From JACADW01 sp963747985 (GTDB lineage: Bacteria; Acidobacteriota; UBA6911): a stretch of 64,000 nt of DNA. The stretch lies in NCBI GenBank assembly GCA_963747985.1, contig CAVVHG010000007.1, positions 248,001 through 312,000 of the forward strand, read 5' to 3'. Below are positions 28,479-36,576 of the stretch, piece after piece. The position numbers and the translations under genes are program-made. The notes below the pieces were generated by a model. It had not been told where the DNA came from. It saw only the letters and a program-made list of their open reading frames with translations, and searched no databases. How positions within the stretch are numbered: the stretch's first letter is position 1; each line of letters begins with the position of its first letter.

Positions 28479-29024
28479 ATGGTCCATCTGGACATCGACG
28501 CACAGAAAGAACTCCTGGCAATCGCGCGCAGGACCCTCGAGCAGTTTCTCGCCACTGGCGAGGTGCCGGACCACAACCCCGAGAGGGCGGAATTGCATCA
28601 GGAATCGGGCGCCTTCGTTTCGCTGCACATCGGCGATGAACTCAGGGGCTGCATCGGTCTGATCAAGCCTGACGGTCCGCTGTACCGGACCGTGCAGCAG
28701 TGCGCCGTCAGCGCGGCGTCGGAAGATTACCGGTTTGACCGGGTCTCCTCCGGGGAACTGTCTGATATCACGATCGAAATATCGGTGCTCTCGCCCATGG
28801 AGCGCGCAAAGGACGCCTCGGAGATTACAGTCGGCACGCATGGTTTGTACATAGTCCGCGGGCAACGCCGGGGGCTATTGCTCCCCCAGGTGGCGATCGA
28901 ATGGGGATGGGACCGGGAGGCGTTCCTGGCCCAGACCTGCCAGAAGGCGGGGCTTGAAGAGAGTGCCTGGCGGGATCCGGCAACCACCATCTACCAGTTT
29001 CAGGCGCAGGTGTTTTCGGAATGA
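28479..29024 (+). CDS. amrA: AmmeMemoRadiSam system protein A (AMMECR1 domain)
   Basis: A 181-aa AMMECR1-domain protein: GAFVSLHIGDELRGCIGLI, then YRTVQQCAVSAASEDYRF, ISVLSPMER and LLLPQVAIEWGWDREAFL. The conserved LRGCIG motif holds the invariant cysteine. The family partners a MEMO1 protein and a radical SAM enzyme; the reaction is unknown. The B partner is at 1207-2010, about 26 kb away. AGGC near the ATG is the only visible ribosome binding site. It is convergent with the epimerase gene downstream. Confidence 0.9.
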   Translation: MVHLDIDAQKELLAIARRTLEQFLATGEVPDHNPERAELHQESGAFVSLHIGDELRGCIGLIKPDGPLYRTVQQCAVSAASEDYRFDRVSSGELSDITIEISVLSPMERAKDASEITVGTHGLYIVRGQRRGLLLPQVAIEWGWDREAFLAQTCQKAGLEESAWRDPATTIYQFQAQVFSE

Positions 29025-29045
29025 CCGATGGGCCCGTCTGACCGA

Positions 29046-29612
29046 TCAGCGTCCGAAAATGAAGGCCTTCGAGCGTTCATCGGCGAGCCACCGGGTGAGC
29101 GCGAAGTTTTGCCGGTCCCTGGCGGAGACCAGGGGCTGCAGGGCGGGCCAGGAGATTCCCAGCACAGGATCGCTCCACAGGATTCCACCCTCGCCGGCAG
29201 GGCTCCATTCTTCGGTGCAGAAATAGAGCATCACCGAATCCTCCTCGAGAGTCATGAAGCCGTGTGCGAATCCTGCGGGAACCCACAGGACGTTGTTGTT
29301 CTCCGCGCTCAGCTCCACGCAAGCGTGATCGCCGAGCGTCGGCGATCCATGCCGGATATCGACGACGACATCGAAGATCCGGCCCCGCACGCAGCGGACG
29401 AGCTTTCCCTGCGGCGGATCCCACTGGAAGTGCAGGCCGCGTATGACGCCGCGATGGGAGCGGCTCTGGATCGCCTGGCGGAACTCACCCGGGATCGCTC
29501 GCGCTTCCAGGTCGCTGCGAACGAAGGCCTGCAGCAGCACGCCGCGATCATCAGAAAATGTGCGGGCCTCGAAGGCCTGCAGGCCCGGCATCTGGTCGAC
29601 CGGTCTCAGCAT
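29046..29612 (-). CDS. rfbC: dTDP-4-dehydrorhamnose 3,5-epimerase family protein
   Basis: Cupin-fold sugar epimerase of 188 aa. The catalytic histidine is in HRGVIRGLHFQWDP and the conserved aspartate in VSARDRQNF. Substrate-loop motifs such as VLWVPAGFAHGFMTLEE are typical. It makes dTDP-L-rhamnose-type precursors for surface polysaccharide; rfbA, B and D are absent locally. Minus-strand TATTAT (29622-29627) ends 9 nt before the ATG, so the leader would be only a few nt. An internal ATG eight codons in is an alternative start. Confidence 0.9.
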   Translation of the reverse strand: MLRPVDQMPGLQAFEARTFSDDRGVLLQAFVRSDLEARAIPGEFRQAIQSRSHRGVIRGLHFQWDPPQGKLVRCVRGRIFDVVVDIRHGSPTLGDHACVELSAENNNVLWVPAGFAHGFMTLEEDSVMLYFCTEEWSPAGEGGILWSDPVLGISWPALQPLVSARDRQNFALTRWLADERSKAFIFGR

Positions 29613-29753
29613 AGGCGACAGATAATAACAGAGAGCAGCTTTTCCTAATAGAACACATGGTGGTTGACGAGATATTACCGGGGAGTCGCCCGTGACGGGC
29701 GGGCCCCCATTACAAAATCCTGGTCCGTCGTTCCCGGACTGCTGGGGATCGCC

Positions 29754-30635
29754 ATGATACCGATTGCCGTAGTACCTGTCGCCGGGCTCGGCACCCGGCT
29801 GCTCCCCGCCACGAAGTCACAGCCAAAGGAGATGCTGCCGGTCGCCAAGAAGCCCGTGGTTCAGTACGTAGTCGAAGAGCTGGAGGCAAACGGAGTCAAG
29901 CAGATCCTGTTCATCACCGGCCGCAACAAGAGCTCCATAGAAAACCACTTCGACTTCGACCACGAACTCATGCGCACTCTGCGCGAGGGGGGCAAGGAGG
30001 ACCTGCTTGCGGAGCTCGAGTACGAGCGCATGCGCATGCAGTTCTTCTTCACGCGCCAGAGACGCCAGAAAGGGCTGGGTGATGCCGTGCTCTGCGGCCA
30101 GCATTTCACGCAGGACAGGCCCTTCGTCGTCGCGCTGGGAGACAGCATCATCGGGCTGCGCGGTGAATCCAGGGTAGTTCAGCGCATGGCTGGGATCTTC
30201 ACCGCGGAAAAGGCCGGTTGCGTCATCGCCGTCGAAGAGGTCCCGCTCCAGAGTGTGGCGTCCTACGGAGTGGTGAAGCGCGGAGCAGAGCTGGGTGGCG
30301 CCGCTTTCATGATCGAGGACCTGGTTGAGAAGCCTACCCCTGAAACCGCCCCGAGTAACCTGGCCATAGCCGCACGTTACATTTTTGGCCCGGAAATCTA
30401 TCCCGCGCTCGAGAAGACCACTGCCGGCAAGGGAGGGGAGATACAGTTGACCGACGCGATACGGATTATGCTGGAGGGCGGAAAGAAGATCGTCGGCATC
30501 TGCCTCGGCCAGGACGAGCGACGCTATGACATAGGTAATTTTGAGAGCTATTTCGAGGCGTTCATTGAATTCGCGCTGGTCGAATGTCCGCATCTCGCCA
30601 GCCGCATCCGCACGCGAAACAATGAGAATCATTAG
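29754..30635 (+). CDS. galU: UTP--glucose-1-phosphate uridylyltransferase (GalU type)
   Basis: Sugar-1-phosphate uridylyltransferase of 293 aa from ATG 29754. Motifs: VAGLGTRLLPATKSQPKEML at the N-terminus, FITGRNKSSIENHFD, ALGDSIIG near 130, DLVEKPTPETAPSNLAIAAR and a C-terminal GGEIQLTDAI. It normally makes UDP-glucose. Its last 14 nt overlap the ATG of the next gene, a glucuronokinase-like sugar kinase, so a broader role, such as forming UDP-glucuronate from the kinase product, is possible but unproven. Confidence 0.92.
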   Translation: MIPIAVVPVAGLGTRLLPATKSQPKEMLPVAKKPVVQYVVEELEANGVKQILFITGRNKSSIENHFDFDHELMRTLREGGKEDLLAELEYERMRMQFFFTRQRRQKGLGDAVLCGQHFTQDRPFVVALGDSIIGLRGESRVVQRMAGIFTAEKAGCVIAVEEVPLQSVASYGVVKRGAELGGAAFMIEDLVEKPTPETAPSNLAIAARYIFGPEIYPALEKTTAGKGGEIQLTDAIRIMLEGGKKIVGICLGQDERRYDIGNFESYFEAFIEFALVECPHLASRIRTRNNENH

Positions 30636-31620
30636 GACGGCGGCACACGCACGCGCCGGGGTTGTGGGGAACCCCTCCGACGGGTATTTCGGTCGGACCA
30701 TTTCCATCATCGTACGGAACTTCACCGCCAGGGTGGTGCTCTACGAGTGGCCCGAGCTCGAGATCATCCTCAGCCACGAAGACCGCTGCCTGTTCGACCG
30801 GCTGGATGATCTCGTGCAGGACGTGCGGCTCCACGGCTACTACGGCGGCCTGCGCCTCGTCAAAGCGGCGATCAAGAGGTTCGCCGAGTACGCAGGGGAG
30901 CAGGGGATCCGGCTTCACGGGAAGAACTTCGCTTTGCGTTATGAGACCGATATACCCCGGCAGGTCGGTCTCGCAGGCTCGAGCGCCATAATCACCGCAG
31001 TCTTCAGGGCGCTCATGCAGTTCTACGACATCTCGCTTCCCAGGGAGGTCCTCCCCGGTTTGATTCTCTCCGTAGAAACCAAGGAGATCGGTATCTCTGC
31101 CGGGCTCCAGGACCGTGTCGCGCAGGTATATGAAGGCCTGACCTACATGGATTTCGACCGGGCGTTCATGGGAGAGCACGGCCACGGCATATACGAATCA
31201 CTGGATCCCGCGCTTCTGCCGCCGCTCTATATTGCCTATCGCACGGACCTGAGCGAGGTTTCGGGAGTCTTCCATAACAACATCCGCGCCCGCTGGGAGG
31301 CAGGTGACGAAAGCGTCATCAACGCAATGAGGCGGGTCGCAGCCCTTGCGCTCGAGGGCAGGGAATGCCTGCTGTCAGGCGATCACAAACGGTTGGGCGA
31401 ATTGATAGACGAGAACTTCGACGCGCGGGCGAGCATCTATCGGCTCGATCCGCGCAACGTCGAAATGGTGAAGCTGGCACGCAGCCTGGGGGCCTCCGCG
31501 CACTATGCGGGCTCCGGCGGCTCGATACTCGGGATCTACCACGGCAACGAAATGCTGCGTCGGCTGCGGAAGGAATTCGCTCTGCAGGGCTGCCGCGTCA
31601 TTATCCCGATTGTCTCTTAA
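30622..31620 (+). CDS. GHMP kinase, glucuronokinase-like
   Basis: A 332-aa sugar kinase. The start ATG 30622 lies within the end of galU (14-nt overlap). GHMP features: GVVGNPSDGYFG at the N-terminus, the ATP-binding PRQVGLAGSSAIITA near residue 115, and GSGGSILG near 295. From memory, the stretch YYGGLRLVKA, KNFALRYETDIPRQ and GLQDRVAQVYEGL is strikingly like plant glucuronokinase (D-glucuronate to glucuronate-1-phosphate). Other sugar-1-kinases of the family remain possible. Coupling to a uridylyltransferase suits a salvage route to a UDP-sugar. Confidence 0.85.
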   Translation: MRIIRTAAHARAGVVGNPSDGYFGRTISIIVRNFTARVVLYEWPELEIILSHEDRCLFDRLDDLVQDVRLHGYYGGLRLVKAAIKRFAEYAGEQGIRLHGKNFALRYETDIPRQVGLAGSSAIITAVFRALMQFYDISLPREVLPGLILSVETKEIGISAGLQDRVAQVYEGLTYMDFDRAFMGEHGHGIYESLDPALLPPLYIAYRTDLSEVSGVFHNNIRARWEAGDESVINAMRRVAALALEGRECLLSGDHKRLGELIDENFDARASIYRLDPRNVEMVKLARSLGASAHYAGSGGSILGIYHGNEMLRRLRKEFALQGCRVIIPIVS

Positions 31621-31678
31621 ACCGCCCGCAGAATCGGCGATCGCTCAGTGCCCGACCGACTGCACGCCGTCGAACCGA

Positions 31679-32701
31679 CTACAGGCCGACTTCGGCCCAG
31701 GCCTCGCGCGTCGCCTTCTGCTCCAGGCTGTTCCTGCCGAAAATCTCACCCGCCGCCTGCACCGTTTGGTTGACCGCGTCTCTGAAGTTCGAGGCCGGGC
31801 GCAGCTTGCTGGTGAGAGTCACGTACCAGATGCGCCCTGCTTTCTCCCATGCGTAGCCCTTGAGCCGACTCGCAAGTTCATAGAAAGCGCGATTCGGAAT
31901 ACCCGAGTTCAGGTGTACTCCCCCGTTGTCTTCCATTGTCCTCACATAGTCACGCATATGCCCGGGCTGTGGGTCTTTTCCCAATATCGGGTCGTCGTAG
32001 GCTGTCCCAGGCTCCTTCAGCGAGCGAATCCCCCCGGCACTGATTCCGGGCATGAACAGCTCGCTCCCGATGAGCCAGTCCGCCTCTGCCGCCGTCTGGC
32101 GACGGCTGTATTGCTTCACCAGGGATCCGAACACATCGGAAAACGACTCGTTCAGGGCGCCGGCCTGATCCCGATACTGCAATTCCGCTTCGTGCTGAAT
32201 GACCCCGTGGCACAATTCGTGACCGATTACATCGAGCGCACTGGTGAAGCTGCGGAAAATTCGTCCGTCACCGTCGCCGAAGACCATCTGCGAGCCGTTC
32301 CAGAACGCGTTGTCGTAGCCCCGTCCGTAGTGGACCGTCGAATCAAGGCGCATGCCTCGACCGTCGATCGAGTTGCGCGAAAAGACCCTGGCAAAAAGGT
32401 CGTATGTGGCGCCTGCCCCGTTGTAGGCTTCATTGACGGCGCGGTCTTTGCTCCTCGGGGATCCCTCGGTCCTGACCAGCTTCCCAGGCAGCTCGTACCG
32501 CCTCCTTGCATCGTAGACTGTCCTTCTTTTCGTCCCGGGAGCGTTTGCCGCCAGGGCGATGATGGGCGCCAGAATGCGACGCTGACCGCGGAATTGCTCG
32601 GATTCGGTCAGGGTGGCCCATGCCATCGCCTGCTCGCGCGCACTTCCGTGCAGCAGAATCGATCTCAACATGTACGGGGGAACAATGCAGCATCTTGTCA
32701 T
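31679..32701 (-). CDS. M4 family metallopeptidase, protealysin-like
   Basis: Thermolysin-family zinc protease of 340 aa. No signal peptide; the N-terminus MTRCCIVPPYMLRSI is the short protealysin-type propeptide. Zinc site: HELCH in VIGHELCHGVIQHEAE (a Cys at the fourth motif position) with the third ligand Glu in GALNESFSDVFG. The catalytic-domain C-terminus includes NSGIPNRAFYELA. It probably acts inside the cell or is released non-classically. An emfourin-like inhibitor, the usual partner, is 6.7 kb away at 39408-39707. Confidence 0.93.
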   Translation of the reverse strand: MTRCCIVPPYMLRSILLHGSAREQAMAWATLTESEQFRGQRRILAPIIALAANAPGTKRRTVYDARRRYELPGKLVRTEGSPRSKDRAVNEAYNGAGATYDLFARVFSRNSIDGRGMRLDSTVHYGRGYDNAFWNGSQMVFGDGDGRIFRSFTSALDVIGHELCHGVIQHEAELQYRDQAGALNESFSDVFGSLVKQYSRRQTAAEADWLIGSELFMPGISAGGIRSLKEPGTAYDDPILGKDPQPGHMRDYVRTMEDNGGVHLNSGIPNRAFYELASRLKGYAWEKAGRIWYVTLTSKLRPASNFRDAVNQTVQAAGEIFGRNSLEQKATREAWAEVGL

Positions 32702-32798
32702 AAAGTCCCGGCCTCCATCCAGTCGCAGCCGAATCTATCACAGAACCTGCAAAGGCCGGCCAGAACATCCGGCAGCACGCTTTCGCATGACAATCAGC

Positions 32799-32841
32799 TA
32801 CCTGAGAGCTGACAACCGACGGCTGAAAGCTGCCAACATGA
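32799..32841. repeat. Degenerate AGCTGA-type short repeat
   Basis: The sequence has four spaced units (CAGCTAC, GAGCTGAC, GGCTGAA, AGCTGCC) in the 289-nt gap upstream of the SNF2 gene. This gap is otherwise gene-free; it also holds the dispersed GC-rich repeat copy at 32908 and a hairpin at 32947. Confidence 0.35.
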
Positions 32842-32907
32842 AGATGCAACTCTTTGATCCCTGAAGTAAGATTCGATCTGCCCTTCGAAGCCGCGCATGA
32901 AGATGGC

Positions 32908-32942
32908 GGGCTCGCTTCGCCGCGGCATGCAACGTGTACGCC
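32908..32942. repeat. Dispersed GC-rich repeat, copy 1
   Basis: 35 nt beginning GGGCTCGCTTCGCCG. It matches the copy at 43129-43163 at 27 of 35 positions, and is related to the copy at 38609-38643. Confidence 0.5.
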
Positions 32943-32946
32943 AGGG

Positions 32947-32971
32947 AGGTCCTGTCTGACAGACCGGACCT
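32947..32971 (+). promoter_or_regulatory. Hairpin in the SNF2 leader
   Basis: AGGTCC (32947-32952) pairs with GGACCT (32966-32971), and inside it TCTG-A-CAGA also pairs, giving a nested palindrome 20 nt before the ATG. It may be an operator or an mRNA structure. Confidence 0.35.
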
Positions 32972-32990
32972 GCCCGGCAAGGACAGCAGC

Positions 32991-35900
32991 ATGAGTATCA
33001 TCGATCGTCTCTCTGCAGGCGTGTCGCGCAAAGTGCGCACTCGCGGACGCGAGTACCACTCTGCGGGCGTCGTCAGCATCCAGCGTTCGGCGGCCGATTT
33101 CCTGGAAGCTGCAGTCGAAGGCGCACGGGTTTACAGTGTCTTCATCGTGCGGGAACAGGACGGGTTGCATGTCTCCTGCTCCTGTCCTTACTTCGACGAT
33201 TGGTTCGAGGTGTGCAAGCACATCTGGGCCACCCTGCTCACTGCGGATGAACGCGGGCTTCTGAGAGGCTGGGAAGTCGCGCCCGCCAGGCTGATCCTGG
33301 AGGAGTCCGAGGAAGTAGACGAATCGGAAGACGGCGAGCCTGATGACGATTTTGACGGGGGGCGTGGGTACGCCGGGCAGGATAGCCCCGGATCCCGACC
33401 GTCGCCTGGGCCTGTCTTCAAAGGGAAATCAAGTCGCAGCGCCGTCACCGGAATGCCTCCATGGAAGTCGGCCATGCGGGCGATCCTCGAGGATACAAAA
33501 CGGCCATGGGCTGCCCCGCGCAGCGGGCTGCATGACAAGCAGATCGCCTATATCGTGGATGCAGCCCTCGTCATGGAAATCGGTCTCTGTGTGACGGTGG
33601 GCGCCCGGAACCTCAACAAAGACGGAAAGTGGGGGAAACCGAAGACAGTTTCGATCGGATACGATTCGATTGCTGAACTGTCCGATCCGGCGGATATCCG
33701 CATCCTGGGACGCCTTATGGGAGTACCCCGCGGCAGGTACGGCGGCAGTATCCAGGAATGCGCGAGCACCTTCAAGCTCCCGCTCACCCCGTCGAACGAG
33801 CTCATGGCGATGGTGTGCGAAACCGGCCGCTGCGTGCTCCGGAGGCCCGGCGCCGATCTTCTGAGCACCCTTCGCTGGGACTCCGGCGCACCATGGGAGT
33901 TCCGCCTGGAAGTGCGCCGCGAAGAGGATCCGCCGCAATATCGGGCCGAGGGTTACCTGGTGCGCGGCCAGGCGCGCATGCCGCTCTCGGAACCGCTGGT
34001 GCTGCTCCGGGACGGCTTGCTGATTGCCGGAGACTCTGTTGCCTCCCTGGACCACCACGACGCCTTTGGGTGGATCCGTGTGCTCCGCCGCGACGGGCCT
34101 ATCATCGTTCCTGAAGAACAGAAGCAGAACTGGCTGGAGGAACTGATCAGCACGCCACGATTGCCACCGCTCGATCTTCCGCCTGAGCTTCATTTTGAGG
34201 AAACCACCGTCACTCCCAGGCCCCGCCTGAAGATCGACCGGCTCGGCTACCCGGGCCGCACCGGTGAGCTCGCCGCACAGGTGGCTTTCGACTATGAAGG
34301 TGAGATGGTCGACAGCCGTAGCACGGCTCCGGCGATAGCAGACGTGGCACACCTCCGCAGGATAAGGCGCAATCTCGATTTCGAAGCGGCTGCCTTGGAC
34401 CACCTGCGGAGCGCCGGCTTCAGGAGCGATACGGACTTCTCGGGGCAACTGCAATGGCGGCTCGCCTCCGGGAAGCTGGGCCATGCGGTGCGGCGGATCC
34501 TCCCCCTGGGGTGGAACGTGGAGGCCGAGGGCCGGCTCTTCCGGCGCCCCGGCTCCCTTAAGCTGGATGTCAGCTCAGGCATCGACTGGTTTGAACTGCG
34601 CGGCGACGTTGACTTCGAAGGTCAACGAACGCCATTTCCCCGGCTCCTGGCGGCACTCAGGAAAGGCGAGAGCACGGTAACCCTCGATGACGGGTCACTC
34701 GGCATGATCCCCGAGGAATGGCTTCGCAGATACGGGATCCTGGCCGGGCTCGGCTCAGACGGGAAGGATCATGTCCGTTTTTCCCGGAGCCAGGCCGGCC
34801 TTCTGGACGCGCTCCTGGAAGCTCAGCCCGAAGCTACCTGCGATGCCGTTTTTGAACAGGCGCGCGAGCACCTGAACCAGTTCGCGGGGATTGTGCCTGC
34901 CGATCCGACGCCGGGATTTTCGGGCCATCTGAGGTCCTACCAGCGTGACGGCCTCGGGTGGCTCCATTTCCTCCGCGAGTTCGGCTTCGGCGGCTGCCTG
35001 GCAGACGACATGGGTCTGGGCAAGACCGTTCAGGTACTGGCACTGCTCGAGGCCCGGAGGCAGTCCGCCACGCGGGATGCCGCCGGGGCTGACCCGCCGC
35101 GCCCCTCGCTCGCGATAGTGCCCAAGTCGCTTGTATTCAACTGGAAGCAGGAAGCCGCACGGTTTGCGCCCGGCATCCGCGTTCTGGACCACACTGGAAG
35201 CCTGCGAGTCAAAGACGGCGAACATCTTGAGGTCTACGACTTGATCCTCACCACCTATGGGACTCTGCGACGGGATGCCCACTACCTGAAGGACGTCGAA
35301 TTCGATTACGTGATCCTTGACGAAGCCCAGTCGGTCAAGAACGCCGCGACGGCCTCGGCCAAAGCGGTGCGCCTGCTGCGCGGGAGGAACAGGCTCGCAC
35401 TCAGCGGCACCCCGATCGAAAACCATCTCGGTGAACTCTGGAGTCTCTTTGAGTTTCTGAACCCCGGCATGCTTGGCTCGGCCTCGGTCTTCCAACTCGG
35501 AGCCGGCGACCTTCGCAATCCCGACGCAGAAACGCGGAAGCTGCTGTCGCGGGCCCTCAGGCCGTTCATCCTTCGCCGCACCAAGGAGCAGGTGGCCTCC
35601 GATCTGCCCCCGAAGCAGGAGCAGTTGCTCTACTGTGAACTCGAGGCGCCGCAGCGCAGGCTCTACAACGAACTGCGCGACTATTACCGGAAATCGCTCA
35701 TGCGGCGGGTAGACCAGGACGGGATTGGCAGAGCGAAGATACAGGTGCTCGAAGCCCTGCTCAGGCTTCGCCAGGCGGCTTGCCACCCCGGGTTGATCGA
35801 CAGGAACAGGACCGGGGAGGCGAGCGCCAAGCTGGATGTGGTCTTGCCCCAGATCGATGAGGTCTTGGAGGAGGACCACAAGATACTGGTCTTTTCTCAG

Positions 35901-36329
35901 TTCACCTCGTTTCTCGCCATCGTCCGCGAACGGCTCGACCGCACAGGAGTCGTCTACGAGTACCTCGACGGCGAGACGCGCGACCGGTCCCGGCCGGTCG
36001 AACGCTTCCAGAACGATCCAGCTTGCCGCCTGTTCCTCGTCAGCCTCAAGGCGGGAGGCCTCGGTTTGAACCTCACGGCGGCCGAATACGTCTACCTGCT
36101 GGACCCCTGGTGGAACCCCGCCGTCGAACGCCAGGCTATCGATCGCACGCACCGGATCGGGCAGACCCGCCCGGTGTTCGCCTATCGGGTCATAGCCCGC
36201 GACACGGTGGAGGAGAAGGTGCTGGAGCTTCAGCGTACGAAACAGGACCTCGCCGACGCGATCATCAGCTCCGACACAACCCTGATCCGTGACCTGAGCC
36301 GTGAAGACCTCGAGCTTCTCCTGGGCTGA
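32991..36329 (+). CDS. SWIM zinc-finger SNF2-family helicase/ATPase
   Basis: A 1112-aa SNF2-type DNA translocase. The N-terminal SWIM zinc finger is CSCPYF...CKHIW near residues 60-78. A long accessory region follows (about 150-600). The ATPase core has Walker A in DDMGLGKTVQVLALL near 685, the DEAQ box in VILDEAQSVKN near 785, and helicase motifs V/VI in LKAGGLGLNLT and DRTHRIGQTRPV near 1010-1060. Start ATG 32991 with AAGGA upstream; an in-frame start at 32934 is less likely. This HepA/RapA-like class remodels protein-DNA or RNA polymerase complexes. No restriction or defence genes are adjacent. Confidence 0.93.
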   Translation: MSIIDRLSAGVSRKVRTRGREYHSAGVVSIQRSAADFLEAAVEGARVYSVFIVREQDGLHVSCSCPYFDDWFEVCKHIWATLLTADERGLLRGWEVAPARLILEESEEVDESEDGEPDDDFDGGRGYAGQDSPGSRPSPGPVFKGKSSRSAVTGMPPWKSAMRAILEDTKRPWAAPRSGLHDKQIAYIVDAALVMEIGLCVTVGARNLNKDGKWGKPKTVSIGYDSIAELSDPADIRILGRLMGVPRGRYGGSIQECASTFKLPLTPSNELMAMVCETGRCVLRRPGADLLSTLRWDSGAPWEFRLEVRREEDPPQYRAEGYLVRGQARMPLSEPLVLLRDGLLIAGDSVASLDHHDAFGWIRVLRRDGPIIVPEEQKQNWLEELISTPRLPPLDLPPELHFEETTVTPRPRLKIDRLGYPGRTGELAAQVAFDYEGEMVDSRSTAPAIADVAHLRRIRRNLDFEAAALDHLRSAGFRSDTDFSGQLQWRLASGKLGHAVRRILPLGWNVEAEGRLFRRPGSLKLDVSSGIDWFELRGDVDFEGQRTPFPRLLAALRKGESTVTLDDGSLGMIPEEWLRRYGILAGLGSDGKDHVRFSRSQAGLLDALLEAQPEATCDAVFEQAREHLNQFAGIVPADPTPGFSGHLRSYQRDGLGWLHFLREFGFGGCLADDMGLGKTVQVLALLEARRQSATRDAAGADPPRPSLAIVPKSLVFNWKQEAARFAPGIRVLDHTGSLRVKDGEHLEVYDLILTTYGTLRRDAHYLKDVEFDYVILDEAQSVKNAATASAKAVRLLRGRNRLALSGTPIENHLGELWSLFEFLNPGMLGSASVFQLGAGDLRNPDAETRKLLSRALRPFILRRTKEQVASDLPPKQEQLLYCELEAPQRRLYNELRDYYRKSLMRRVDQDGIGRAKIQVLEALLRLRQAACHPGLIDRNRTGEASAKLDVVLPQIDEVLEEDHKILVFSQFTSFLAIVRERLDRTGVVYEYLDGETRDRSRPVERFQNDPACRLFLVSLKAGGLGLNLTAAEYVYLLDPWWNPAVERQAIDRTHRIGQTRPVFAYRVIARDTVEEKVLELQRTKQDLADAIISSDTTLIRDLSREDLELLLG

Positions 36330-36383
36330 CCTGCGCCACAGGTGTTGCAGCCACGCAAGGGATCAGGCCTGCCGCACTATCGC

Positions 36384-36436
36384 CGTCGGAATCGGTATCG
36401 GAACCGGCTTCGGGATCGTGATCGATCCCGAACGGG
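36384..36436. repeat. Degenerate GGNATC tract, convergent junction
   Basis: The clearest tract: CGTCGGAATCGGTATCGGAA, then CCGGCTTCGGGATCGTGATC, about eight hexamer steps, ending in the palindrome GGGATCGTGATCGATCCC. It sits between the SNF2 gene and the convergent AcvB/VirJ-like gene. Confidence 0.55.
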
Positions 36437-36576
36437 CAACCGGGGATACCCGATGGGAGCGCTGCAGACGTTCGGCTCCTCATGTGCGAGAATCGTTCTG
36501 CGATTTTCGGCGCCGAAAGCGATGGTGACCCCGGTACCGACCCCGGGGGTGGTGTTTCAGCGACGTGAGCCCCTTG

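Noticed and set aside
32991..36329. Defence-island component (SNF2 as in DISARM or similar)
   Set aside because: The neighbours are a protease and a hydrolase; there is no methylase, nuclease or other defence gene. SWIM-SNF2 proteins are common outside defence.
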